Shown piece by piece: positions 56,514-64,000 of a stretch of DNA of 64,000 bases; position 1 is the first letter of the stretch, and every line of letters begins with the position of its first letter. The notes beneath the pieces were generated by a model that was not told where the DNA came from, did not search any database, and saw only the letters and a program-made list of their open reading frames with translations. Source of the DNA: Paracoccus salipaludis (lineage in GTDB: Bacteria > Pseudomonadota > Alphaproteobacteria > Rhodobacterales > Rhodobacteraceae); contig NZ_NSJZ01000009.1 in NCBI RefSeq assembly GCF_002287065.1, positions 1-64,000 on the forward strand, in the 5' to 3' direction. The position numbers and the translations under genes are program-made.

Positions 56514-56563
56514 TGAGAATGGTTCGCAAGGAACTTGACAGATGAGAATGCGTTGCATTTACG
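56514..56563 (+). promoter_or_regulatory. sitA promoter with two operator-like repeats
   Basis: A -35 TTGACA (56535-56540), 17-base spacer and -10-like TTTACG (56558-56563) lie before sitA. Two similar sequences, TGAGAATGGTTCGCAA (56514-56529) and TGAGAATGCGTTGCAT (56543-56558), flank the -35; the second contains the palindrome AATGC-GTT-GCATT inside the spacer. This looks like a Fur/Mur operator pair that would cover both the sit promoter and the regulator's own promoter. Confidence 0.6.
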
Positions 56564-56590
56564 TTGAGGAGAGTCTGCAGAGGAGTGAAC

Positions 56591-57496
56591 ATGACTTTCC
56601 ACGTGGCTGGTCTTCTCGCCGCAACCCTGGCGCTGGCTGCCGGTTCGGCGCAGGCGCAGGACCGGATGAAGGTGGCGACGACCTTCACCGTGATCGCCGA
56701 CATGGCGCGCGAGGTGGCGGGCGACGCGGCCGAGGTCGTGTCCATCACCCGGCCCGGCGCCGAGGTGCATGGCTACCAGCCGACGCCGCGCGACATCGTG
56801 GGCGCGCAGGACGCCGACCTGATCCTGTGGAACGGGCTGAACCTGGAACGCTGGTTCGAGCAGTTCCTGGGGAACCTGAAGGACGTGCCCTCGGCCACGG
56901 TCAGCGAGGGGATAAAGCCGCTGCCGATCTCGGGCGGCGACTACGAGGGCAAGCCCAACCCCCATGCCTGGATGGGGCTGGAAAACGCGCGCATCTACGT
57001 GGACAACATCGCTGCCGCCATGGCCGGGGCCGACCCGGCGAACGCCGCGACCTACAGGGCCAACGCCGAAGCCTACAAGGCCGAACTGGCCGCTGCGCTG
57101 GAGCCCCTGCGCGCCGAGATCGCCCAAATTCCCGAGGCCCAGCGCTGGCTTGTCACCTGCGAGGGCGCCTTCAGCTATCTCGCCCGCGATCTTGGCTTGC
57201 GCGAGCTTTACCTGTGGCCGATCAACGCCGACCAGATGGGAACGCCCCGGCAGGTCCGGACCGTCATCGACACGGTGCGCGACAACGACATCCCTGCCGT
57301 CTTCTGCGAAAGCACCGTCAGCCAGGCCCCGGCCCAGCAGGTTGCCCGCGAAACGGGCGCGCATTACGGCGGCGTGCTTTACGTGGACAGCCTGTCGGAA
57401 CCGGATGGGCCCGTGCCGAGCTATCTGGACCTGATGCGCGTCACCACCCGCACGATCGCGGACGGCCTGGCCGCAGGGATTGCGGAACAGGACTGA
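56591..57496 (+). CDS. sitA: Manganese/iron ABC transporter substrate-binding protein
   Basis: 301 residues with a signal peptide (cleavage near residue 23). Cluster A-I metal-binding protein: VATTFTVIADMAREVAGD, RPGAEVHGYQPTPRDI (first His ligand), NPHAWMGLENARIYVDNIA (second His), ALQWLVTCEGAFSYL-like VTCEGAFSYLARDLG (Glu), and LYVDSLSEPDG (Asp). The His-His-Glu-Asp ligand set fits Mn/Fe proteins such as SitA, and the protein lacks the His-rich loop of ZnuA. GCAGAGGAGTGAAC precedes the ATG. Heads the sitABCD operon. Confidence 0.93.
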   Translation: MTFHVAGLLAATLALAAGSAQAQDRMKVATTFTVIADMAREVAGDAAEVVSITRPGAEVHGYQPTPRDIVGAQDADLILWNGLNLERWFEQFLGNLKDVPSATVSEGIKPLPISGGDYEGKPNPHAWMGLENARIYVDNIAAAMAGADPANAATYRANAEAYKAELAAALEPLRAEIAQIPEAQRWLVTCEGAFSYLARDLGLRELYLWPINADQMGTPRQVRTVIDTVRDNDIPAVFCESTVSQAPAQQVARETGAHYGGVLYVDSLSEPDGPVPSYLDLMRVTTRTIADGLAAGIAEQD

Positions 57497-57499
57497 CCC

Positions 57500-58378
57500 A
57501 TGCTTGCCCCACCCCCCGCCACCGGTCAGGGAATCGCCGCACGCGACGTGACGGTGACCTATCGCAACGGCCACACGGCGCTGCGCCATGCCAGCTTCGA
57601 GATCCCGCAGGGGACGGTCACGGCGCTGGTGGGGGTGAACGGGGCGGGCAAGTCCACGCTGTTCAAGGCGATCATGGGCTTCGTCCCCGTCGCCTCGGGC
57701 GAGATCCGGCTGCTGGGGCTGACGGTGCGCGAGGCGCTGCGGCGCAACCTCGTCGCCTATGTGCCGCAGTCCGAGGAGGTGGACTGGTCCTTTCCCGTGC
57801 TGGTCGAGGACGTGGTGATGATGGGCCGCTACGGGCACATGGGCTTTCTGCGCCGCCCCTCGGGTGCCGACCGCGCCGCCGTGGATGCGGCACTGGCGCG
57901 CGTCGGCATGTCCGACCTGCGCCACCGCCAGATCGGAGAGCTTTCGGGCGGGCAGCGCAAGCGCGTCTTCCTGGCCCGCGCACTGGCGCAGGACGGCCGC
58001 GTGATCCTGCTGGACGAGCCCTTCACCGGCGTGGACGTGGGCACCGAGGACCAGATCATCGCCCTTCTGCGCGAGCTGCGGGACGAGGGGCGCGTGATGC
58101 TGGTGTCCACCCACAACCTCGGGTCCGTGCCCGAGTTCTGCGACCGCGTGGTGCTGGTCAAGGGCACGGTGCTGGCCCACGGCCCGACCGAGACGACCTT
58201 CACGCGCGAAAACCTGGAACGCGCCTTCGGCGGCGTCCTGCGGCATTTCACTCTGGGCGGGGACGTGCTGCACGACGACGACGACCCGCGCCACGTCACC
58301 ATCCTGACCGACGACGAACGCCCGCTGGTGCGCTATGGCAACCGCACCCGCACGCGCGAGCCCGAGGGCGGCGCATGA
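57500..58378 (+). CDS. sitB: Manganese/iron ABC transporter ATP-binding protein
   Basis: 292 residues. Walker [19 protein letters not shown]-loop [34 protein letters not shown] (typical of SitB/MntB), signature [16 protein letters not shown], Walker [13 protein letters not shown], and the switch His in MLVSTHNLG. It starts 3 bases after the sitA stop and overlaps sitC by 4 bases. Confidence 0.95.
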   Translation: MLAPPPATGQGIAARDVTVTYRNGHTALRHASFEIPQGTVTALVGVNGAGKSTLFKAIMGFVPVASGEIRLLGLTVREALRRNLVAYVPQSEEVDWSFPVLVEDVVMMGRYGHMGFLRRPSGADRAAVDAALARVGMSDLRHRQIGELSGGQRKRVFLARALAQDGRVILLDEPFTGVDVGTEDQIIALLRELRDEGRVMLVSTHNLGSVPEFCDRVVLVKGTVLAHGPTETTFTRENLERAFGGVLRHFTLGGDVLHDDDDPRHVTILTDDERPLVRYGNRTRTREPEGGA

Positions 58379-59235
58379 TCCTGCTGGAGCCCTTCGGCTA
58401 CAACTACATGACCACGGCCATGTGGGTCTCGGCGCTGGTGGGGGGCGTCTGCGCCTTCCTGTCGGCCTACCTGATGCTCAAGGGCTGGTCGCTGATCGGG
58501 GACGCGCTGTCGCATTCGGTCGTGCCGGGGGTCGCGGGCGCCTACATGCTGGGTCTGCCCTTCGCGCTGGGGGCCTTCCTGTCGGGCGGGCTCGCGGCGG
58601 CGGCGATGCTGTTCCTGTCGGACCGATCCGGGCTGAAGCCCGACGTGGTGATCGGGCTGATCTTCACCGGCTTCTTCGGGCTGGGGCTGTTCATGGTCTC
58701 GCTGAACCCGGTCGCGATCTCTGTCCAGACGATCACCATGGGCAACATCCTGGCGATCACGCCCGCCGACACTGTGCAACTGGCCATCATCGGCTTCGTC
58801 TCGCTGGCCGTGCTGCTGGCGAAGTGGAAGGACCTGATGGTCGTCTTCTTCGACGAAACCCACGCGCGGTCCATCGGGCTGAGGCCGGGGCTGCTGAAGG
58901 GGGTCTTCTTCGTCCTGCTGTCGGCCTGCGTGGTGGCGGCGATGCAGACGGTCGGGGCCTTCCTGGTCATTGCCATGGTGGTGACGCCGGGCGCCACGGC
59001 CTATCTGCTTTGCGACCGCTTTCCCCGGCTGATCGCGCTGTCGGTCGCCATCGGGACCGTGACGAGCTTCGTCGGGGCCTATGTCAGCTATTTCCTTGAT
59101 GGCGCGACGGGGGGGGTCATCGTCTGCCTGCAGACGCTGGTGTTTCTGGCGGCCTTCGTCTGGGCGCCCAGGCACGGGCTGCTGGCTTCGCGCGCGAAGG
59201 CCGCAGCGGCCCTGAGGGACGAGGCCGCCCCGTGA
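58375..59235 (+). CDS. sitC: Manganese/iron ABC transporter permease
   Basis: 286 residues, about eight membrane helices. Family sequence: [30 protein letters not shown] and [31 protein letters not shown]. Pairs with sitD to form the two-permease channel of the SitABCD type. The ATG overlaps the sitB stop; the end overlaps sitD. Confidence 0.94.
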   Translation: MILLEPFGYNYMTTAMWVSALVGGVCAFLSAYLMLKGWSLIGDALSHSVVPGVAGAYMLGLPFALGAFLSGGLAAAAMLFLSDRSGLKPDVVIGLIFTGFFGLGLFMVSLNPVAISVQTITMGNILAITPADTVQLAIIGFVSLAVLLAKWKDLMVVFFDETHARSIGLRPGLLKGVFFVLLSACVVAAMQTVGAFLVIAMVVTPGATAYLLCDRFPRLIALSVAIGTVTSFVGAYVSYFLDGATGGVIVCLQTLVFLAAFVWAPRHGLLASRAKAAAALRDEAAP

Positions 59236-60065
59236 TCGAGACGCTGTTTTCGCCCTTCCAGTTCGAATTCTTGCGCAGCGCCTTCCTGATCGCGCTGATC
59301 GTGTCGGTGCCGACGGCGCTGCTGTCCTGCTTTCTGGTGCTGAAGGGCTGGGCGCTGATGGGCGACGCGGTCAGCCACGCGGTCCTGCCGGGGATCGTGC
59401 TGGCCTATATCCTGGGGCTGCCGCTGATCCTCGGGGCCTTCGGCGCGGGAATGCTGACCGCCGTGGCCACGGGCTTTTTGACCGAGAACAGCCGCGTCAA
59501 GCAGGACACGGTGATGGGCGTGGTGTTCTCGGGCATGTTCGGACTGGGGATCGTGCTTTACACGGCGATCACCTCGGACGTGCACCTGGACCACATCCTG
59601 TTCGGAAACATGCTGGGCGTGCAGCAGGGCGACCTGTGGACGGCAGGCCTGATCTCGGCCGTCGTGACGGTGGCGCTGGTCCTGAAATGGAAGGACCTGA
59701 TGCTGCACGCCTTCGATCCCGCGCAGGCCAGGGCCTCGGGGCTGCGGGTCGGGCTGCTGCATTACGGGTTGCTCACGATCCTGTCGCTGACCATCGTGGC
59801 CACCCTGACCGCAACCGGGCTGATCCTGGCCGTCGGCCTGCTGATCGCCCCGGGCGCCATCGCCTTCCTGCTGGCGCGCAGCTTCGGGCGGATGCTGGCC
59901 GTGGCGGTGACGGTCTGCATGGCGGCGATGCTGGCGGGGGTCTATGCCAGCTTCTTCCTGGACAGCGCGCCCGCCCCGACGGTCATCCTGATCCTGACGG
60001 CGATCTTCGGCGCGGCCTTCCTGCGCAGGCAGCGCCAGATCCGCCGCGCCGCCGCCACGGTCTGA
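59232..60065 (+). CDS. sitD: Manganese/iron ABC transporter permease
   Basis: 277 residues, membrane protein with the same fold as sitC: FLVLKGWALMGDAVSHAVLPGIVLAYILGLPL and TATGLILAVGLLIAPGAIAFLLARSF. The start is a GTG at 59232 that overlaps the sitC stop (GTGA). Last gene of the operon; a large hairpin follows. Confidence 0.93.
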   Translation: MIETLFSPFQFEFLRSAFLIALIVSVPTALLSCFLVLKGWALMGDAVSHAVLPGIVLAYILGLPLILGAFGAGMLTAVATGFLTENSRVKQDTVMGVVFSGMFGLGIVLYTAITSDVHLDHILFGNMLGVQQGDLWTAGLISAVVTVALVLKWKDLMLHAFDPAQARASGLRVGLLHYGLLTILSLTIVATLTATGLILAVGLLIAPGAIAFLLARSFGRMLAVAVTVCMAAMLAGVYASFFLDSAPAPTVILILTAIFGAAFLRRQRQIRRAAATV

Positions 60066-60080
60066 GCCCGGCGCATCTTT

Positions 60081-60112
60081 CGCCGGACATTGCCCCACCG
60101 CAACGTCCGGCG
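60081..60112 (+). promoter_or_regulatory. FNR/NnrR-type palindrome within a long hairpin before nosR
   Basis: TTGCC-CCAC-CGCAA (60090-60103) has the TTG-N8-CAA layout of FNR/NnrR boxes, 59 bases before the nosR start. It is the core of a larger near-perfect inverted repeat: CGCCGGAC (60081-60088) and GTCCGGCG (60105-60112) flank it. The structure could be the nos operator, a terminator for sitABCD, or both; no T-run follows. Confidence 0.55.
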
Positions 60113-60161
60113 CCCGCGAACAGGCGAAAAGCGGAAGGCCAAGACCCGGCCGGAGCCCGTG

Positions 60162-62516
60162 ATGTCCTTTCGCCCTGCCCTTCTGTGCCTTCTCCGCCTG
60201 ACGATTCTCGTGGGGGCGGTGCTGGGATCCGCCCCGGCGGTCCAGGCCGCGACGCTGGAGGAGGCGCTGGCCCGGACCCCCGCGTCCGAGCTGTTCCAGG
60301 GCGCCGATGCCTACGGCGCGCCGCAGGGCAGCCCGGCCATCGTGCCGGTGATGCGCGGGACCGAAACGCTGGGCTATGCCTATCTCGCCTCGGACTTCAC
60401 CGCCTCGACCGGCTATTCGGGCAAGCCCATCCATATCCTTGTCGGCATCGACCCTCAGGGCATCGTCCAGGGCCTCAGCCTGATCGAGCATCACGAGCCC
60501 ATCGTCCTGATCGGCATCCCCGAGGAGCGGGTGCTGCAGGCGATCAACGGCCTGATCGGCGCCGACCTGGGCCGCGTCGCGGCCGGAGAGGCGCGCCCGC
60601 CGCAGGTGGACATCGTGGCGGGCGCGACCGTCACCGTTCTGGTGATGGGCGACAGCGTCGTGCGCTCGGCCGTGCAACTGATCCGCTCGGGGCGGCTGGG
60701 CGGGGTGGACCCTGCCACGGTCGCGCCCGAGGTGCAGCGCCAGCTGGACCCCGCCGCGACCGCCCCCGCCGAGTGGGAAACGCTGGTCGGCGACGGCTCG
60801 GTCCGCTCGCTGGTGATGACCGTGGGCGAGGTCAGCGGGGCCTTCGAGGCCGCGGGCCAGCCCCAGGCCGCTGCCCACCCGGAGACGAAGACCCCCGAGG
60901 ACAGCTTCATCCAGCTTTACATGGCGCCCGTGTCGGTGCCCGCCATCGGCATCGGCCTGCTGGGTCCGCAGGGCTATGAGCGCCTGGCCCAGCGGCTGAA
61001 GCCCGGCCAGGCGGCGATCCTCGTCGCGGGCGACGGGGCCTATTCCTTCAAGGGCTCGGGCTATGTGCGCGGCGGCATCTTCGACCGCATCGAGCTGTTG
61101 CAGGACGGACAGGGCATCCGCTTCCACGACCGCGACCACACCCGCCTGCCTGCGCTGGCCGCCAAGGGCGCCCCGCGCCTGCGCGAGATCGCGCTGTTCG
61201 TCGTCCCCGAGGGCGCCAGTCTCGACGTGACCAAGCCCTTCGAGCTGCAACTGCTGGTCCAGCGGACCACCGAGGGACGCGACAAGGCGACGCTGCCCTT
61301 CAACCTCGGCTACCAGTTGCCCGAGCAGTACATGCTGCCCGCGCCCCAGCCTGAGCCGGTGGCGCAGCCTGCCCCCGAGCCCGCCACCCAGACCACCGTG
61401 GGCGAGCCCCTGTCCGAGGACGACGGCCCCGCGCTGTGGAAGACGATCTGGGACATGAACCGCGTCAACGTCGCGGTGACGGCCGCGGCGCTGGGCGTGC
61501 TGACGCTGATCTTCTTCTTCCAGGACCTGCTGGTGCGCCGCCCCGTGCTGTTCACCTGGGTCCGCCGGGCCTACCTGACCTTCACCCTCGTCTGGCTGGG
61601 CTGGATGGTTCACGCGCAGCTTTCGGTCGTGAACGTCCTGACCTTCTTCAACTCGCTGCTGTCGGGCAGCTTCTCGTGGGAATACTTCCTGACCGCGCCC
61701 CTGGTCTTCATCCTGTGGTGCGCGGTGGCGGCGGGCCTGCTGTTCTGGGGACGGGGGCCGTTCTGCGGCTGGCTCTGCCCCTTCGGCGCGCTGCAGGAGC
61801 TGTCCAACACCGTCGCCCGCAAGCTGCGCATCCCGCAGGTCACGGTGCCCTGGGGCCTGCACGAGCGGCTGTGGCCGCTGAAATACATGATCTTCCTCGG
61901 CCTCTTCGGCCTGTCGCTGTATTCGCTGGCGCGCGCCGAGGTTTATGCCGAGGTCGAGCCCTTCAAGACCGCGATCATCCTGAACTTCATGCGCGAATGG
62001 TGGTTCGTGCTGTTTGCGCTGATTTGCCTGCTGCCCACGCTGGTGATCGAGCGCTTCTATTGCCGCTATGTCTGCCCGCTGGGCGCGGCGCTGGCGATCC
62101 CGGGACGGATGCGGATGTTCCAGTGGCTCAAGCGCTGGCCGGAATGCGGCTCGCCCTGCCACCGCTGCGCCAACGAATGCCCGGTCCAAGCGATCCACCC
62201 CGAGGGCAACATCAACGTCAACGAATGCATCTACTGCATGCACTGCCAGGTGCTTTACCACGACGACACCCGCTGCCCGCACATGATGACCGTCAAGGCG
62301 CGGCGCGAGAAACTCGCCCGCAGCTCCGGTCCGAAGATGCCCGACCTGGGCGGCAGGAAGGCGGCCAAGCCCGCGACCGGCGCCATCGCCGGAACGCCCG
62401 TCGCCCGGACCACCACCCCTGACCCCGCCAGCAAGGAGCCCCCGGCCTTCCGGGCGCAGAGGCGCCTTGCGGAACAGGCGGCGGAACCCACCACTCCAAA
62501 CCCTCAAGGAGCTTGA
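60162..62516 (+). CDS. nosR: Nitrous oxide reductase maturation/regulatory flavoprotein NosR
   Basis: 784 residues. NosR is a membrane FMN/FeS protein needed for N2O reductase activity and nos expression. Order: signal/first helix (about residues 5-28), periplasmic FMN-binding domain with [19 protein letters not shown] (the Thr that carries FMN), membrane helices from about 425 ([20 protein letters not shown]), two CXXXCP motifs [13 protein letters not shown] and [13 protein letters not shown], and a C-terminal ferredoxin-like double cluster [17 protein letters not shown] and CIYCMHCQ. The ATG at 60162 is chosen at the start of the signal sequence. nosZ follows after one base. Confidence 0.96.
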   Translation: MSFRPALLCLLRLTILVGAVLGSAPAVQAATLEEALARTPASELFQGADAYGAPQGSPAIVPVMRGTETLGYAYLASDFTASTGYSGKPIHILVGIDPQGIVQGLSLIEHHEPIVLIGIPEERVLQAINGLIGADLGRVAAGEARPPQVDIVAGATVTVLVMGDSVVRSAVQLIRSGRLGGVDPATVAPEVQRQLDPAATAPAEWETLVGDGSVRSLVMTVGEVSGAFEAAGQPQAAAHPETKTPEDSFIQLYMAPVSVPAIGIGLLGPQGYERLAQRLKPGQAAILVAGDGAYSFKGSGYVRGGIFDRIELLQDGQGIRFHDRDHTRLPALAAKGAPRLREIALFVVPEGASLDVTKPFELQLLVQRTTEGRDKATLPFNLGYQLPEQYMLPAPQPEPVAQPAPEPATQTTVGEPLSEDDGPALWKTIWDMNRVNVAVTAAALGVLTLIFFFQDLLVRRPVLFTWVRRAYLTFTLVWLGWMVHAQLSVVNVLTFFNSLLSGSFSWEYFLTAPLVFILWCAVAAGLLFWGRGPFCGWLCPFGALQELSNTVARKLRIPQVTVPWGLHERLWPLKYMIFLGLFGLSLYSLARAEVYAEVEPFKTAIILNFMREWWFVLFALICLLPTLVIERFYCRYVCPLGAALAIPGRMRMFQWLKRWPECGSPCHRCANECPVQAIHPEGNINVNECIYCMHCQVLYHDDTRCPHMMTVKARREKLARSSGPKMPDLGGRKAAKPATGAIAGTPVARTTTPDPASKEPPAFRAQRRLAEQAAEPTTPNPQGA

Positions 62517-62517
62517 G

Positions 62518-64000
62518 ATGACCGAAGAAACCAGAACGGGGCTGAACCGCCGCCAGCTGCTGGGCAGCACGATGGCGCTGGCCGCCGGCGCGGGCACCGT
62601 GGCCCCGCGCGCCCTGCTGGGCGCGGGCGCGGGGCTGGCCATGGGCGGCGCCGCCACCCGGGCCGCCGCGCAGGGCGACGCCGGGGGCCAGTCCTCGCAC
62701 GTGGGGCCGGGCGAACTTGACGAATACTACGTCTTCGTCTCGGGCGGCCATTCGGGCGAGGTCCGCGTCGTGGGCCTGCCGTCCATGCGCGAACTGATGC
62801 GCATCCCGATCTTCAACCGCGAAAGCGCCACCGGCTGGGGCCAGACCAACGAGTCGCTGAAGGTCCTGCGCGACGGCATGACCCCCGAAAGCCGCGAGTT
62901 CATGGCGAACAGGGGCGGGATCTACATGAATGGCGACGCCCACCACCCGCACCCGTCCTTCACCGACGGGACCTATGACGGGCGCTACTTCTTCATCAAC
63001 GACAAGGCCAACACCCGCGTCGCCCGCGTCCGGCTGGACGTGATGAAATGCGACAAGATCATCCAGTTGCCGAACCAGCACACGGTCCACGGGCTGCGCG
63101 TGCAGAAATACCCGCGCACCGGCTATGTCTTCGCCAATGGCGAGGACGGGGTGCCGCTGCCCAACGACGGCTCGGTGCTGGACGATCCGGCGCAGTACCA
63201 GTCGATCTTCTCGGCGATCGACGGCGACACGATGGGGGTCGCCTGGCAGATCATCGTCGAGGGCAACCTCGACAACGTGGACGCCGACTACCAGGGCAAG
63301 TACGCCTTCGCGACCTGCTACAACTCGGAAAAGGGCGTCACCCTGCCCGAGATGATGGAAAAGGAGCAGGACTGGCTGACCGTCTTCAACCTCAAGGCCA
63401 TCGAGGAGGCGGTGGCCGCGGGCGAAGGCCAGGTGCTGAACGGCGTGCGCGTGCTGGACGGCCGGGGCGAGAACAACAAGCTGACGCGCTACATCCCCGT
63501 CTCGAACGGTCCGCACGGCATCAACACCGCGCCGGACGGCATCCACATCGTCGCCAACGGAAAGCTGTCGCCGACGGTCACGGTGTTCGACGTGCGCCGC
63601 TTCGACGACCTGTTCGCGGGCAAGATCGGCGGGCGCGACTGCGTGGTGGCGGAACCGGAACTGGGCCTCGGCCCGCTGCACACCGCCTATGACGGGCGGG
63701 GCAACGCCTACACGACGCTGTTCATCGACAGCCAGGTCTGCAAGTGGAACATCGAGGACGCCATCCGCGCCCATAACGGCGAGCAGGTGGACCCGATCCG
63801 GCAGAAGCTGGATGTCCACTATCAGCCGGGCCACAACCACACGTCCATGGGCCAGACCAAGGAAGCGGATGGCAAGTGGCTCATTTCGCTCAACAAGTTC
63901 TCGAAGGACCGCTTCCTGAACGTGGGTCCGCTGAAGCCCGAATGCGACCAACTGATCGACATTTCGGGCGACGAGATGCGGATCGTCCACGACAACCCGA
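62518..64000 (+). CDS. nosZ: Nitrous oxide reductase NosZ (cut by window edge)
   Basis: First 494 codons of about 640-650. Reduces N2O to N2 in the periplasm, the last step of denitrification. A Tat signal ([16 protein letters not shown]) exports the folded, copper-loaded enzyme, the mark of clade I NosZ. The beta-propeller holds the CuZ ligands: [11 protein letters not shown] near residue 140, further His in [39 protein letters not shown] and [11 protein letters not shown]. The cupredoxin CuA domain lies beyond the window. AAGGAGCTTGAG gives the binding site, overlapping the nosR end. Confidence 0.97.
   Translation, partial: MTEETRTGLNRRQLLGSTMALAAGAGTVAPRALLGAGAGLAMGGAATRAAAQGDAGGQSSHVGPGELDEYYVFVSGGHSGEVRVVGLPSMRELMRIPIFNRESATGWGQTNESLKVLRDGMTPESREFMANRGGIYMNGDAHHPHPSFTDGTYDGRYFFINDKANTRVARVRLDVMKCDKIIQLPNQHTVHGLRVQKYPRTGYVFANGEDGVPLPNDGSVLDDPAQYQSIFSAIDGDTMGVAWQIIVEGNLDNVDADYQGKYAFATCYNSEKGVTLPEMMEKEQDWLTVFNLKAIEEAVAAGEGQVLNGVRVLDGRGENNKLTRYIPVSNGPHGINTAPDGIHIVANGKLSPTVTVFDVRRFDDLFAGKIGGRDCVVAEPELGLGPLHTAYDGRGNAYTTLFIDSQVCKWNIEDAIRAHNGEQVDPIRQKLDVHYQPGHNHTSMGQTKEADGKWLISLNKFSKDRFLNVGPLKPECDQLIDISGDEMRIVHDNP

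Noticed and set aside
56030..58294. 754-codon frame ending in the Fur-family gene
   Set aside because: Only the last 140 codons are real; the rest is antisense to sitA and sitB.
59088..62657. 1189-codon open frame on the minus strand
   Set aside because: It lies antisense to sitC, sitD and nosR, whose products are clearly recognised. Long antisense frames are expected at this GC content; its product is low-complexity His/Arg/Gln/Asp-rich with no family.

Overview
The window is chromosomal DNA of a GC-rich alphaproteobacterium of the Paracoccus type (Rhodobacteraceae). The grounds are a crtW/crtZ/crtX/crtY/crtI/crtB set with a convergent crtE and a type-2 IPP isomerase, the start of a nosRZ denitrification operon, the hisS-hisZ-hisG order, the CobS/CobT aerobic cobaltochelatase, a Fur/Mur-like gene divergent from a sitABCD manganese transporter, and several small families common in Rhodobacteraceae. 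The name is an inference; there is no rRNA gene to confirm it.

Layout. 1-250: end of an IS5-type insertion sequence cut by the window edge, then about 570 bases without a supported gene. 0.8-8.3 kb: CorA, two overlapping cyclophilin genes, pgk, a small membrane protein, class I aldolase, ftsY and two small proteins. 8.3-14.9 kb: hisS-hisZ-hisG, slyX, a DUF4177 protein, gatB and a lytic-transglycosylase-like lipoprotein. 14.9-25.3 kb: a 1190-residue protein that looks like a GspL-like plus PilP/GspC-like fusion, a SIMPL protein with a His/Met-rich tail, TerC, a DUF1501/DUF1800 pair and aspS. 25.4-35.5 kb: GH25 lysozyme lipoprotein, D-lactate dehydrogenase type flavoprotein, Xaa-Pro aminopeptidase, patatin lipoprotein, cobT, an HxlR regulator divergent from an FMN reductase, and cobS. 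35.6-39.7 kb: DUF808, CsbD, and the ybjN-proC-csaA-hydroxyacid dehydrogenase run.

40.1-48.7 kb is the carotenoid locus. A minus-strand, tightly coupled series tetR-idi2-crtW-crtZ-crtX-crtY-crtI-crtB meets a convergent crtE. Together these turn IPP/DMAPP into geranylgeranyl-PP, phytoene, lycopene, beta-carotene, zeaxanthin and ketocarotenoids (astaxanthin), with CrtX able to add sugar.

48.8-56 kb: DUF2585, an ABC exporter of the YbbA/YbbP type divergent from the TesA-like esterase, and the 5-oxoprolinase genes pxpBCA. 56-60 kb: Fur/Mur-like regulator divergent from sitABCD across a promoter with two similar operator-like sequences. 60.1-64 kb: nosR and the first two thirds or more of nosZ, which runs off the window; an FNR/NnrR-type palindrome lies before nosR.

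No tRNA, rRNA, CRISPR array or prophage was seen. The most interesting items are the carotenoid operon with its own TetR gene, the giant GspL/PilP-like protein, the SIMPL metal-tail protein, an interspersed intergenic repeat in three copies, and the regulatory sites of sit, nos, terC and hxlR.
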